From: Acorus gramineus
Lineage: Eukaryota > Streptophyta > Magnoliopsida > Acorales > Acoraceae
DNA: 64,000 nucleotides
Reading direction: 5' to 3'
Assembly (NCBI GenBank): GCA_030737835.1
Contig: JAUJYN010000012.1
Coordinates: 12,448,729-12,512,728, forward strand
Shown: positions 46,389 through 57,300 of the stretch, one piece after another
Layout of the letters: each line of letters starts with the position of its first letter
Numbering within the stretch: the first letter of the stretch is position 1
Translations under genes and position numbers: made by a program
Notes under the pieces: model-generated
The model's database searches: none
What the model was told of the DNA's origin: nothing
The model's input: only the letters and a program-made list of their open reading frames with translations

Positions 46389-48643
46389 TTTCGAGAGATG
46401 CCTGATAATTTGAATTCTTTTGCGAAAACACCCCGCCCAAATTAAAAAAATTCTCCTGGACAACCTCTTTCGATGGGAAACAAAAATTATTGCTTTGTCC
46501 TTTTCCGCAAAAAGGACCACTAAATCCACGGTTCATATACATCGGTGAGTGGGATCTCCGGATTCTCTCCTGGGACTTTTTTTAAATTAAAAAACATATT
46601 GACCCCTCTCTCTCTCCTTAACTCTTGTTTTTAATGGTGATGATCATATATTTTGAATGAGAGGCTATCTTTTTTTGTGTAATGCATTTGATGAGTCCAC
46701 TCACGCGACTACTATTTTGGTCAGAAGGACAAAAAAAAAAAAAAAAGTTCACTATGGCTCCACCACTACATGTAAAAGTCCAAAGTTCATCAAACAATTT
46801 TATTCCAATTCTAAATGACAATTAGATGATTGAAAATTAATTAAAGCAGTCCCGTCTACCATTTCAAACCATTTTGATTTTCCGAAAATATATATATTGG
46901 TTAGTACATACTCTTATGAAAATAGTTACATAAATCATTATGTATTTTTATTTTAAAAAATATATAAATATATTAATGCACTTCATTAATGGAGTGTATA
47001 TACATAACATAGATATCTAATGTTACATATATACCAAAAATTCCTCCAGTATGTTAGAAATACAAAAAATCTTTTATAAATAACAGTTTTACCCCTCCAG
47101 ATAAGATTTATAGAGGATTTTTCATATTTTTAACACATTGTAGGAGTTTTTGATACACTATATTTTCAGTCAGAATTAACCAAACAGAATATTCTTCATA
47201 TGTCAACAGAAATTTAACTCAGATGGTTATTTAAATTTATATAAGTGTTTTCAGGAGTTTATGTAGACTTCAAAAAAAGTTCAATGGTTATATGGATTTT
47301 GAACAGTTTACGGGTGATTATATGGATTTTTCCCTGGTAAAAAATACAACTGACGTACATTGTTTTAAATTATTTTCAATAATACTATGATTGTGATACA
47401 CATCAGATTATCTTTGATTAACACAATAAATTTACTGTAACAAGTCACAAAATCTAATTTTTTTTTCCCAATGGTTGTACACTTTTTTGTAGGCTGCCCT
47501 CCTGTCCAATAATTGGTCTCCTATGAATGTACAAAATATTCGATTGACAGTCGATTGTAACACTTGTAATTAAATAATGTTTTCTCCAATAAATGTTGTA
47601 TATGTTGTATTTGTCTCTGTTTTCACCTATAGATATCATATACACTGAATCCTGTTTGTGTTGAGACCAATTTTTAATAACTCTGTTTCAGATAACGAAT
47701 TCCTTTTTTTCTCACAAGGACTGAAGAATGAAGAAGATTTAGTCTAAGGTGACCAAAAATGATCATAGGAGTAGAGAATTCCAAATATCATTTACTTGGG
47801 CGTTCCAGAAAGAGATTATGAATAAGCCCCACAACTGGCCCTTATTGATGAGCAATTGCTCTTCAATTGCACATCATAAGTTGATTTAAAATCATTGATA
47901 TTCGGAGAGGTAAAATCATGCATCAAATACATAGGGTCGCACTATATGAAAGATCCTTTTTTTCCCCTAAGCATAAAGAACTCTGGAAAGAGATCAATTA
48001 AGAGATTTTTGAATTCAAACGGGTCAACTCGAGTTCATTTTAGTCATCACTATGGCTCAGGCAATCACACATCCAGCAACTCTAAATTTTGATTTTGACA
48101 GCCCAGCACACTTTAGATTCACGTGATCACTACAAAAGAGTGCCATGAAATCACCTGCAGTTCTGAACTTCAAGAGTGGTATTGATTCTCAGCTGCGCTG
48201 GCTGATTATGTTGTCGCCTACTATGCCACTGTTGCGTTCTGCACTACGAATGAACTGCAAGATAATGGTCAGTTTGGTGATTGTGGTCTAGAAGGAGAAT
48301 TTCTCTGTCCACGTGAATCCGATTCAGGTAGTTTTTACGGGGGGAAGAAATTAAAGGAAATTTGCCTAGACCACCCAAGAATGGTCACAGGAAATGAAGG
48401 AATTTAAATGCATTTACCTATGTGGCAGAAGGGGAATGAAGGGTTACCAAACTGACCCTAATAATAATAATAATGGTTCAATCTCCTTGATTGGGTGCAC
48501 GATGCATAGGACAAGACAACAACTTCCATGTCACCGATATGGAAGATGATCAATTGGGTGCATATTGTATGAAGTATTGACGGATGAATATGGAGATGTA
48601 TCGACTTACCGTATTTGAAGTCCACATTATCCTTGGCATGCGA

Positions 48644-50802
48644 TCAAAGCCGTGATTTAGCGCTCTTCCTTCTGGGAAATTGTAATGAGTCGTAGTGGCC
48701 AAAGCCATGATAAAGGACTCTAATGGGGTCCTCTTTTCCATACTCTTGGCCGTATTCAGCAATGGCTATCAGTCCACCCAAATCTTCATCACGCATATAT
48801 ACTGTAATTGGCATTCTGAAAGACGTAAAAATGGGTAAGTTTCACGTTGCCCTTAACTGAAAAAGTGCAAATCTTATCTTAAAATAGTTACACAATAACA
48901 GAAGAGGATTTGATGATTTTCTACTTGGTTGTTGTTCTTTAATGTCTCGATCATATTCTGTCTTTCGTGTTTTTCATGTCATAATGTAAATATAGTTTTG
49001 AATGGGTAAGCAAGAATAAACTATACCTGTCTCTTTTATGTATAACTATTAAGGTTTATTCAAACTTATCAAGGCATAACTAGTATTTTATTCACATTAA
49101 AGAACATGTTTCTTTTTTCAGAACTAAGCCTATTCTTTTCCTATCCACCTTTTTATTCTGGTAACAAATGGGGGCATAAAGTATAAAATCCAGGAGGACA
49201 AGTGAAAATAAAAAGTGCTACAATGAGCGGAAGTATCTTAACTGGAGGACGTGTGAGGCCATGAACAACTCAGGCTCACCTCCCCATACATGTGGCTTTC
49301 TCATCTGCTCCACGTATGTGTCGAAATCACCTTCGACAAACCTGCAAATGATATATTCTTTTACTAGTCAATTAATATGAAACACGATTCTTCTCCACCT
49401 TTGTAGGATTTTTTTTCTCTCATATTGACAAAGATTGTGTCTCATTCCCCTCACTTAATGCCAAACAACTTAGAAGCAAAGATTTCCAATAATGACATCC
49501 GAAAGAATATTTGTTCAAAACACCAAAGCAGGAAACTGAAATGCTTTAGCCAGACACTAGAATATAAAACAAAAGGGGAGTGCTGGATTTTGGGAATAAA
49601 AGAGAATCTCTCAAGTCTCACCGTTGAGAAAATATCAAACCAATACCCATAACAAATGTAACATGTTAAAACAGGGGCTTGGACCCGTAACTTAGTGATT
49701 GACAAGAAAATTTGCAACCAATATGTCATAGGTTCGAGTCCCAACATTTTCCAACCAAAAAAAAGAAAAAAGAAAAAGTTTAAACAGACCCAGCCACTAT
49801 AAAGAAACTCACCATTCTGTCTCTGCACGTCTCTTAACAAATTCATCAGCAACCTGAATGAATCACGCCCAGTGAGCAGTAAGAACTCCACATGTATGGC
49901 ATGATATTCATGGAAAATAGAAAATGTGAGCTAAGCATAGAAAGAAGCAAGGAAAGAATCAATTTGTCTACATCTTCATCTCTCAAAAAATTAATGATCA
50001 TGTAGAATGTAGTGTTCTAAACATTAGATTCTCTTTTGAAGGATAATGAAATTGCATGAAAACATACTCTGGCCCTTATTTCATCTGCAAGTTCTCTTTG
50101 AACGATCTCATTAGGCAATTTTTTCCCCGACCTGATGCAAGCTCCATGAGCCACAGAACGAAACAAACATCTACCATCTCCTGGGATGCCTGAAAAATAT
50201 CAAACTCATAAGCATTATGTATCCATGAGAGAAGCGTTTTCTACATGACCAAACTGGGAATAAAATAAACATACTAGTTAACAGTGCTTCTCACCAGTTA
50301 TAGAATAATCTGTGTGGACTTTCTTGCCATGAGAAGTGCTGATATATGATGCATCATGCTCATCCTCCTTGTCATTTTGGGACATGGGAGATTCCGCATA
50401 TACAGGTTTAACACTTGAAAAGCTCAAGCATAGCGCCATGGCACCTCCTAGTACCCATTTGGCAGGCCTCACATTCCAGCTGATTTTCCAAATCCTTTCA
50501 CGCTTTGGCAATGACTGTCTCACACTCACACCTCCATGCGATGAATGATATCCATTAGCTGTTAGCTGACATCCTGTAGAGTTTAGTGAACTCGACATTA
50601 TTGATGCGTTCACGATTCTCCTTTGCTTTGAAAGATTCAACCGAATAGAACTCCCTTCATAAGCTTTAGAACCAAAAGCGGAAGCTAAGACAGTCCTTGA
50701 TGAGGTCATAACATTACATCTCTGCTGAAACTGGCAGGAACGAATATATAGACGGAAAGAATTGGATTGTGACCTGGATGCAGCACTGATCTGGCCAAAC
50801 AT
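48644..50802 (-). CDS. OTU-domain cysteine protease (deubiquitinase), At3g57810-like (5 coding exons)
   Basis: Removes ubiquitin or related modifiers. Coding exons from the 5' end: 50295-50802, 50068-50189, 49813-49853, 49243-49341 and 48644-48815. All junctions keep frame and give 313 residues, near the 317 I recall for Arabidopsis At3g57810. Catalytic residues: Asp174 and Cys177 in GIPGDGRCLFRS, and His297 in HGFGHYDSL. The domain also shows LADEIRARV, VWGGEPELFMASHVL and MPITVYMRDE. Residues 1-115 are Ser/Arg-rich and basic, followed by a hydrophobic stretch (WVLGGAMALCLSFSSVKPVY). This could be organelle targeting or a membrane anchor. An upstream untranslated exon probably lies near 52640-52840 with a donor at about 52638 (ATCAG|GTCAAT in minus sense), implying a 1.8-kb leader intron. 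The SINE-like piece at 49676-49770 is in intron 3. Confidence 0.92.
49676..49775 (+). mobile_element. SINE-like element in OTU intron 3
   Basis: The tRNA-like promoter is visible: an A-box-like 'taacttagtgattg' near 49690 and the B-box GGTTCGAGTCCC at about 49731-49742. An A-rich tail (ccaaaaaaaag) follows. Orientation is opposite to the gene. No target duplication was confirmed. Confidence 0.6.
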
Positions 50803-51039
50803 TTGCCTGCTAAAATCTCACATGAACAACTCAAAATCATGTTAATATTTCCTAACTGTAATATGATTCAATCAAGAAATGCAACAAAAATATACAGAAA
50901 AGGAAAACCTCTAACATATCATAAGAGATACATCTGATGCTGCAATAGAGATGATCCAAGAATTCAACCAAAAAAAAGAAAGTGTGGCTAAATAGAGCGG
51001 GGAAGAAGAAAATATTTTTTTTGTGGATCTAGGATTTTT

Positions 51040-51300
51040 GAGGTGGCTCTAATGCCATGTTAGAATAAAGGAAGGGAATTTTTTTTATTGTATTAGAGGA
51101 GCCAAAGACTCAATTTATACATACACAAAGGAAATATAATAGGAAAATAGAAAAACTAGGAAAATAATAATGACTCTTTAAGTAGACCATCTAAGTTTCT
51201 CCAAAAACCATACCACCACAAAACAATTGACAACCACATCAAACCATGTGGGTCATTTCTATCAATTGATAACCACACCTATTGAATATACTGCATCAAA
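51040..51300 (-). mobile_element. Copia-type LTR fossil fragment in the OTU leader intron
   Basis: 'ggtggctctaatgccatgttagaa' at about 51041-51064 is the reverse of the junction between a Copia LTR end and an initiator-Met tRNA primer site. LTR-like sequence follows to about 51300. Nothing else of the element is recognisable. Broken fragment, apparently old. Confidence 0.55.
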
Positions 51301-52639
51301 GTGTTACATTTGACGTCATCGAACTATCTCCTATTAAAATATTCTGCATTACTTAAATTAAAGAACCTATCTAAAGAAATGTTTAATTAACAAGGCATGT
51401 AAGCTGCATTGAGTGGGCACCTGCAGCAGCAAATGCACCTATATCACCAAGTATATCCTAAACAATGCACCCAACAATATGTCTCCTGACCCTACATATT
51501 TTCCATCAGCATCCTTCAAGTACAGCAGTATAAAAAACAGGATTAAGTGATCGCCTGGCCCGCCTTGTCTAGGGGATTCAGTGGTCATTTGATTAAGCTG
51601 GGATTAAACAAGGACTGCGTAGTTGGGCAGTGATTAAGCCGAGTTGAACCAGCTTAATTTGATTTTTTCCTTTTCATACCAATTTAATTTCATTTATTTT
51701 ACTTATGTAGCGTGTATATATATTGAAGAAAAGATTGGAGCCACATATTATTAAATGGCGCCCCTCAAACAAAAGGAGATGAGGGATCTTCAAAAGAAAG
51801 AAAATAAAACAAAAACGAAAAGGAGTAAAAAAAACAATATATTATATAATTCATATTACATATCATAATACATATAACATTTTTATTGTTGAAAAAGTGG
51901 CTGATCAATCCCCGCCTAGCCTATTCATCTACACCTGCTAGCACCTTGCACTTTTTACAGTATTGTTCAATTATGATGTTCTGTTAATCTTCATAACTTC
52001 CCACTCTTAGGTCTTCCCCTCCTCCTCTTATTGACATGCTATTACATAAATTCATCTCCTACCAAGGCATGTCCTTGGGACACACTCATTCGCAAACCTC
52101 TTCACCAAATATCCATCTCACAATCCTCACATCATTCATGAACCCCCATGGCCAGGTTTCTTTAGTACATTTCATAATCTAAAAATACTTTTCCCAAGTT
52201 CATGTCGCATAAGAGCAGAAACACAAACGATAAGCCTTACCCATCAAATTGGGGCTCATCTTGATTAATCGAAAAAGACCCACAACAAGAAACATTGATA
52301 CCAATTTGGCTGATCCAATTTCAAGCAAAACTAATCCATGATCTCTAATTGGTTTTCTCCAAGCTAATAATGAACCTACAACATACATATTGCAACTTCA
52401 AAACCCTAATTTTGCAATTTGTGCCCCCAACATGAACCACATCCACCAATCTCTCATATAAAATCCATTTTTTAAAAAATCAAATTACGTCAAATCAATC
52501 AAGAAATGCTTTCATGGATAGAATTTCACGAGAACAACCGTTAAAAAACGCATGCAAGTCTCTTGATTTGATGAAAGCATATAAATCACACAACAACATC
52601 AAAGAAAAAAAAGCTTGTGAGGGATGGAGAGATTGACCT

Positions 52640-52875
52640 GATCGACATGGACGAGTCGGAGAGGAGAACAAAAGAAGATTTTGGGAAAAACTATCGATGT
52701 GGGGGGCGGAGCTTGGAAGAGTGAGGTTTGGGATTTGATAAGGAGAAGTAGAAATGGCGTCAGACGCAAAGAATCACTGCCGATTAGAGGAAGTTCCATT
52801 GCATTGGGCCCGGCAACGTATTGTTCTTTCAGTGCTGCTGATAAGCCTTTCAATTGCACGGAGAATATATATTAA
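52640..52875 (-). promoter_or_regulatory. Probable promoter and untranslated first exon of the OTU gene
   Basis: On the minus strand, a TATA-like 'taatatatattc' at about 52862-52873 precedes GC-moderate leader sequence that ends at the donor ATCAG|GTCAAT near 52638. The region between here and the coding exon is AT-rich and repeat-bearing, as expected for a leader intron. No open frame fits the OTU protein. Inferred. Confidence 0.45.
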
Positions 52876-54200
52876 TTTTTTTATTCATTTCTTCAACGTG
52901 AATATAGATATTTTTTAGATAATTTACATGTTTAAATATTGATATTAATTTAAATAATCAACTTATATTTTAAAGAGATTGTCAAAATTAAATTTGAGAT
53001 TTTTTAGGTTTATTCTCTTTTTCAAATATTATACATTGAAAATTTAATAGTATTATACAATATTATCATTGTGTTTAATCATACAAGATAACAATATATG
53101 TAATATATAATTCAAATATATATTTATTTTTATTCGTATTCCGGATTTTTGAATATCGGTTATTTTTTATTTTTTGGATACGGATTCGGATTGGATTCTA
53201 ATTTTTTTCGGATAATTGACAGGTTTAGCTGCAAGGTTTCGAAAATCAGTTTGTCCATAATAAAAAAATCCATCAAATTTATTCATATTTATATTTGTTA
53301 AAATTGAGATAAAAAATTAAGATAATGTTATCCTAGCCTTTAGGACTAGTTTGGTAATGAGATAAGATTTTAAAGATAAATTAGCTTAATTTTATGGGAT
53401 AAAAAATCCATCAATTTTGTTCATATTTACATTTATTAAAATTGGGATAAAAAGTTATGATAAATGTTATCTCAACAGTTGGGTGAAACAAAGTATCATT
53501 ATTTTCATTTCAAAATCGGGACAACTGTTCGTAGTTTATCATAATTATTTTTTTTACCAAACGGGGATAAGCTGTTTTCTCATTCACTTATCCTTATAAT
53601 TACCCCTTATATTAACATTTATTCCATTGTAAAATCAGCCCTTAGGTAGAACAAAATATTCTTATTTTCATTTCACAATTGAGCCAATTGTTCACAGTTT
53701 ATCTTGATTAATTTTTATACCAAATAGGGACAAGCCATCCTCCCACTCACTTTTCCTCATTATACCTCTTATCCTACCACATGTCCCCTTACTAAGCTAG
53801 CCATTTGAGTCTGGATCTAGTCAGGCATGAATACTATCAATATCTAACTGTACAACATATAAATCGAACTACACAACCTATAAATCTAACTATATAAACA
53901 GTTAATTATTGCGTATAGTGTCACTCTATGCAGTTTAATTCATAGATTATGTAGTTCGGTACTAATGGCATTGATGGTAACATGTTTGATTGGATCCGGA
54001 CCCGTACATCCGCGGTCCAGGCCCACCCGTAGTCCAAGCCCAGCTGCAGGGATACGGTTTCAGTACTTGGGCTTTTCCAGCCCAAAAATAGTCCGCCATA
54101 ACAGATGACCGGCGTCAACTACCTAAGCTAGACCCTGGCACGCAACCAAGATACCCTTATGGTTTCGTCAAATTACAAAATCACCCTCGGAGACTAATGA
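52876..54200. other. Intergenic region with degenerate repeats
   Basis: The divergent promoter side of OTU (-) and cornichon (+). At 53270-53740, words such as 'atccatcaa(a/t)tt(t/g)attcatattta' and 'ttattttcatttca(a/c)aat' each occur twice at offsets of about 132 and 164 bp, with 'ggtttggtaatgagataag'-like edges. They belong to the same family as 34586-34856. No gene. Confidence 0.5.
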
Positions 54201-54202
54201 CT

Positions 54203-54362
54203 ATATAATGGCAGTACCGAAACCCCACGAAGAGTTTTCAATGAACAACTCCACCGAAAGTCGTCGTCGGAGGTTCCACCAGAAACCCCCGTTCATCGCC
54301 GTCCGTTGATCTCCACCGGAGACCACATCCGGACCGTTTATGCTCCGACGCCGCGCACGACA
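54203..54362 (+). promoter_or_regulatory. Cornichon promoter and leader with upstream ATGs
   Basis: TATATAA at 54203-54209. The expected start of transcription is about 54235. A complete upstream reading frame (54241-54309, 22 codons, MNNSTESRRRRF...) begins at the very start of the leader. A second upstream ATG at 54340 is out of frame with, and overlaps, the main ATG at 54363. Either could lower translation. This depends on the true transcript start. Confidence 0.5.
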
Positions 54363-57300
54363 ATGGCTTGGGAACTGCTTCTATGGCTCATCGCCTTCGT
54401 CTCCGTCATCTCCCTCATCGCTCTCTGCGTCTACCAGGTCCCCCCAAAACCCTAACCCCCGAAAACCCTAATTTCGATCATTTTTGGTGATTTATGAAGG
54501 TTTTGATAGAGATTTCTTTGTTGTTGCTGTTGTTGATGGTGTTGCAGCTCATATGTTTATCGGATTTGGAGTTTGATTACATAAACCCTTATGACTCATC
54601 CGCTCGCATCAATGCCGTGGTGTTGCCGGAGTTCGCGGTGCAGGCGTTCCTGTGCGCCGTCTTTTTGCTGACGTGGCACTGGTTCCCCTTCCTGCTCATG
54701 GCCCCAATCACTTACTACCACTGGAGATTGTGGGTTTACTATTTTCCCTATTAAAGCTTTTCTTTTTACTATTGGGGTTTTTTATATTTGGTGGAATTGT
54801 GTTGGTTTTGATTCATTTTATATGCATGTCTGCATTCTCTTATAGAAATAAGTTCTTTATATAAATGGATTACTTGCTTTGATTATGCCTAACACGTGGA
54901 GGTGGTCATCGTTAGCTGGAGAGGATATCTAAATCTGCTGAATTATGAGAGAGAAAGTGATGCATTTACTATTTTTTGTTGTTTATGCGTGTCAGAGTAG
55001 CTAGAGAATCATAGTAAGAGATATAAATGATAAATTTTTCTGTATGATTTTTTTTTTAAAAAAAGAGATAGGAACTTTTATTCAATAAAAGTTTCCGAAT
55101 AATGGAGACGAGGGATCTCCTTACAAAGAAAGAAAAAAGTAAATGTCGATTAGGAGAGATCTCCCAATCAAAATAAATAATAAGCTAACTCCTCACAAAC
55201 CAAAAAAGACCCATAATGGAGGAAGGACTATTCACTTGGGGAATCATCTTCACCCAATCTTTAAGCGTTTATGAAATTAACGCCCAAGTGTTCTCCACAT
55301 ATACCCTCTTCTTTTGAAATAAGCCTTCGTTCTGGGATAACCATATACACCAACATACCGCGTGAGGAATTAGACATTGAAATTTAGCCTCGTTTCTACG
55401 GTCTCCTTTTTTTCTTCTTTTTCTGAACAAATTCCACATGTCTTCGATATTATTGAATGAACACTGTGTATCAATAGCCTTCGCTACCAATTCCCAAACA
55501 AAAGGACATGTAAAGATCAAATGATCTCCATTCTCATCAGCCGCCCCACAAAACAAGCATGTAACATCCCATTCATGAGCCCATTTCGAACGATTTACCT
55601 TGGTGAGGACTTTATCGAGCGATAGAAGCCTCATGAAAACCCTAACTTTCAAAGGTGAAAGTGCCCCCCAAATGAGATTATGAACTCTAGTGACCGATAT
55701 GGGGAAGGGGGATTGTTAATCTTTCTATATAAAGACCTCACCGAGAAACCAAGTTGAGGGGCCATCTTCCATTTTACCGCGTCTTCGTTTTTTCTATATG
55801 ATTGCTATCCACATGAAATTTGATGGCCGAACTTCTTGGCCCGTGCATGTTGATCAAATGTGTGTTGTTGTTGTTCGAAGGACCGAACATGTATTGCTTG
55901 TCTCTTGTGTTGCACAATTGTGCACCATCTTCTGGGAAAAATTTGTTGTATGAAAAGTTTAGGAATAGGAGCACACTGGCGCATGTCTATAAGCCATATT
56001 TTCCAAGATAAAGTGACTGCCTAATGGTGGTGGTTGTGTTGAATTTGGTAACTGAGGTGCATATTCAGTAGGAAAATATGCAAGAGATTAGACTCATTCT
56101 GTGGAATTTGAAACAGCATTTTATACACTGGATTATTTTGGAAAGTTAAGAAACTTCACAGGAAAGTGAAAAGGAAATTCATCCTTTTGATTATGCATAT
56201 TATGTGCTGAAATTCATGATCTCTAAGAACGTGTAAATATTTTAAAGTAAATGTCAAATAATGAAAATATGTGGACGATGTTTTTGAGGACTTAAATGCA
56301 TGGAGATGTTACAAGATGTACAAACCCTAAAACAGAAAAAGACCAAAATACCCATGACAAAACGCCCACAATCGGTGATTCCCTACATGGGCCTCGGGCC
56401 GGAGGGAATGGGCCCAACAACAGGCCTATCCAATACTCCTCCTCAAGTTGGAGCGAAAATATTAATCAAGCCCAACTTGATCAAGCTAGAACAAAGAACA
56501 GAGGGACCAACAGACTTGGTGAACATATCAGCAAGTTGCTCATTGGAGGAGACAAATGCTGTGTCAATGGCGCCTGACTGTACTTCCTCTCAAAGAAAGT
56601 GAATGTCAACCTCAATGTGTTTGGTCCGCTCATGAAGAATTGAGTCCGAGACAAGCATAATGGCAGATCGCTTATCACAAAACAAAGTAGATGAACCAAC
56701 TACAGGGAATCCCAACTCTGTCAAAAGAGAGCGCAACCAAATGATCTCACATGTGCCTTGGGCCATGGCATGATATTCTGCCTCAATAGAAGAACGAGAG
56801 ACAACACTCTGTTTCTTACTTTTCCAGAAAATAAGGTTGCCTCCATGGAAAGTACAGAAACCGGAGGTGGATCGACGATCAGTGAGTGAACCAGCATAAT
56901 CTGCATCAGTGTAACAAGAAATGATAGGCTGAGCACTAGTAGCATAGAATAAGTCAAGACCTGGGCATGACTTCAAGTATTAAAGAATCCTGTAAACAAC
57001 ATCTAGGTGAGAAGTCCATGGGGCATGCATGAATTGACTCACCACGCTAACAGCAAAAGTCAAATCAGGTCTAGTATTCGTCAAGTAAATCAAACGTCCC
57101 ACTAGACGCTGATACAAAGAAGGATCTGGTAGAAGGTCGCCTGATTCAACATGAAGGCGATGGTTCTGGTCCATAGGAGAAGTGGCAGGGCGACATCCAA
57201 GCATACCGGTATCCTCAAGAAGGTCAAGAGTGTATTTTCGCTGGGAGAGTGAAATACCATGGCGTGAGCGAGCAATCTCAATCCCCAAAAAATACCGAAG

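Larger units (their letters stand above)
43940..48643. other. Repeat-rich intergenic region
   Basis: Receptor kinase promoter side, then nested MITE-like elements (44641-45331) and a Mutator-type element (45780-46388), both listed. 46400-48640 is AT-rich with nothing recognisable apart from OTU-gene 3' sequence near its right end. No further gene. Confidence 0.55.

Noticed and set aside
51540-51960. Possible second copy of the makorin-intron hAT element ('gatcgcctggcccgcc...ccccgcctagcc')
   Set aside because: Some shared CGCCTAG-like words but no alignable ends or 8-bp duplication.
56296-56602. Two overlapping plus-strand frames at the left edge of the Copia fossil
   Set aside because: They lie in the end repeat of the element and have no domain.
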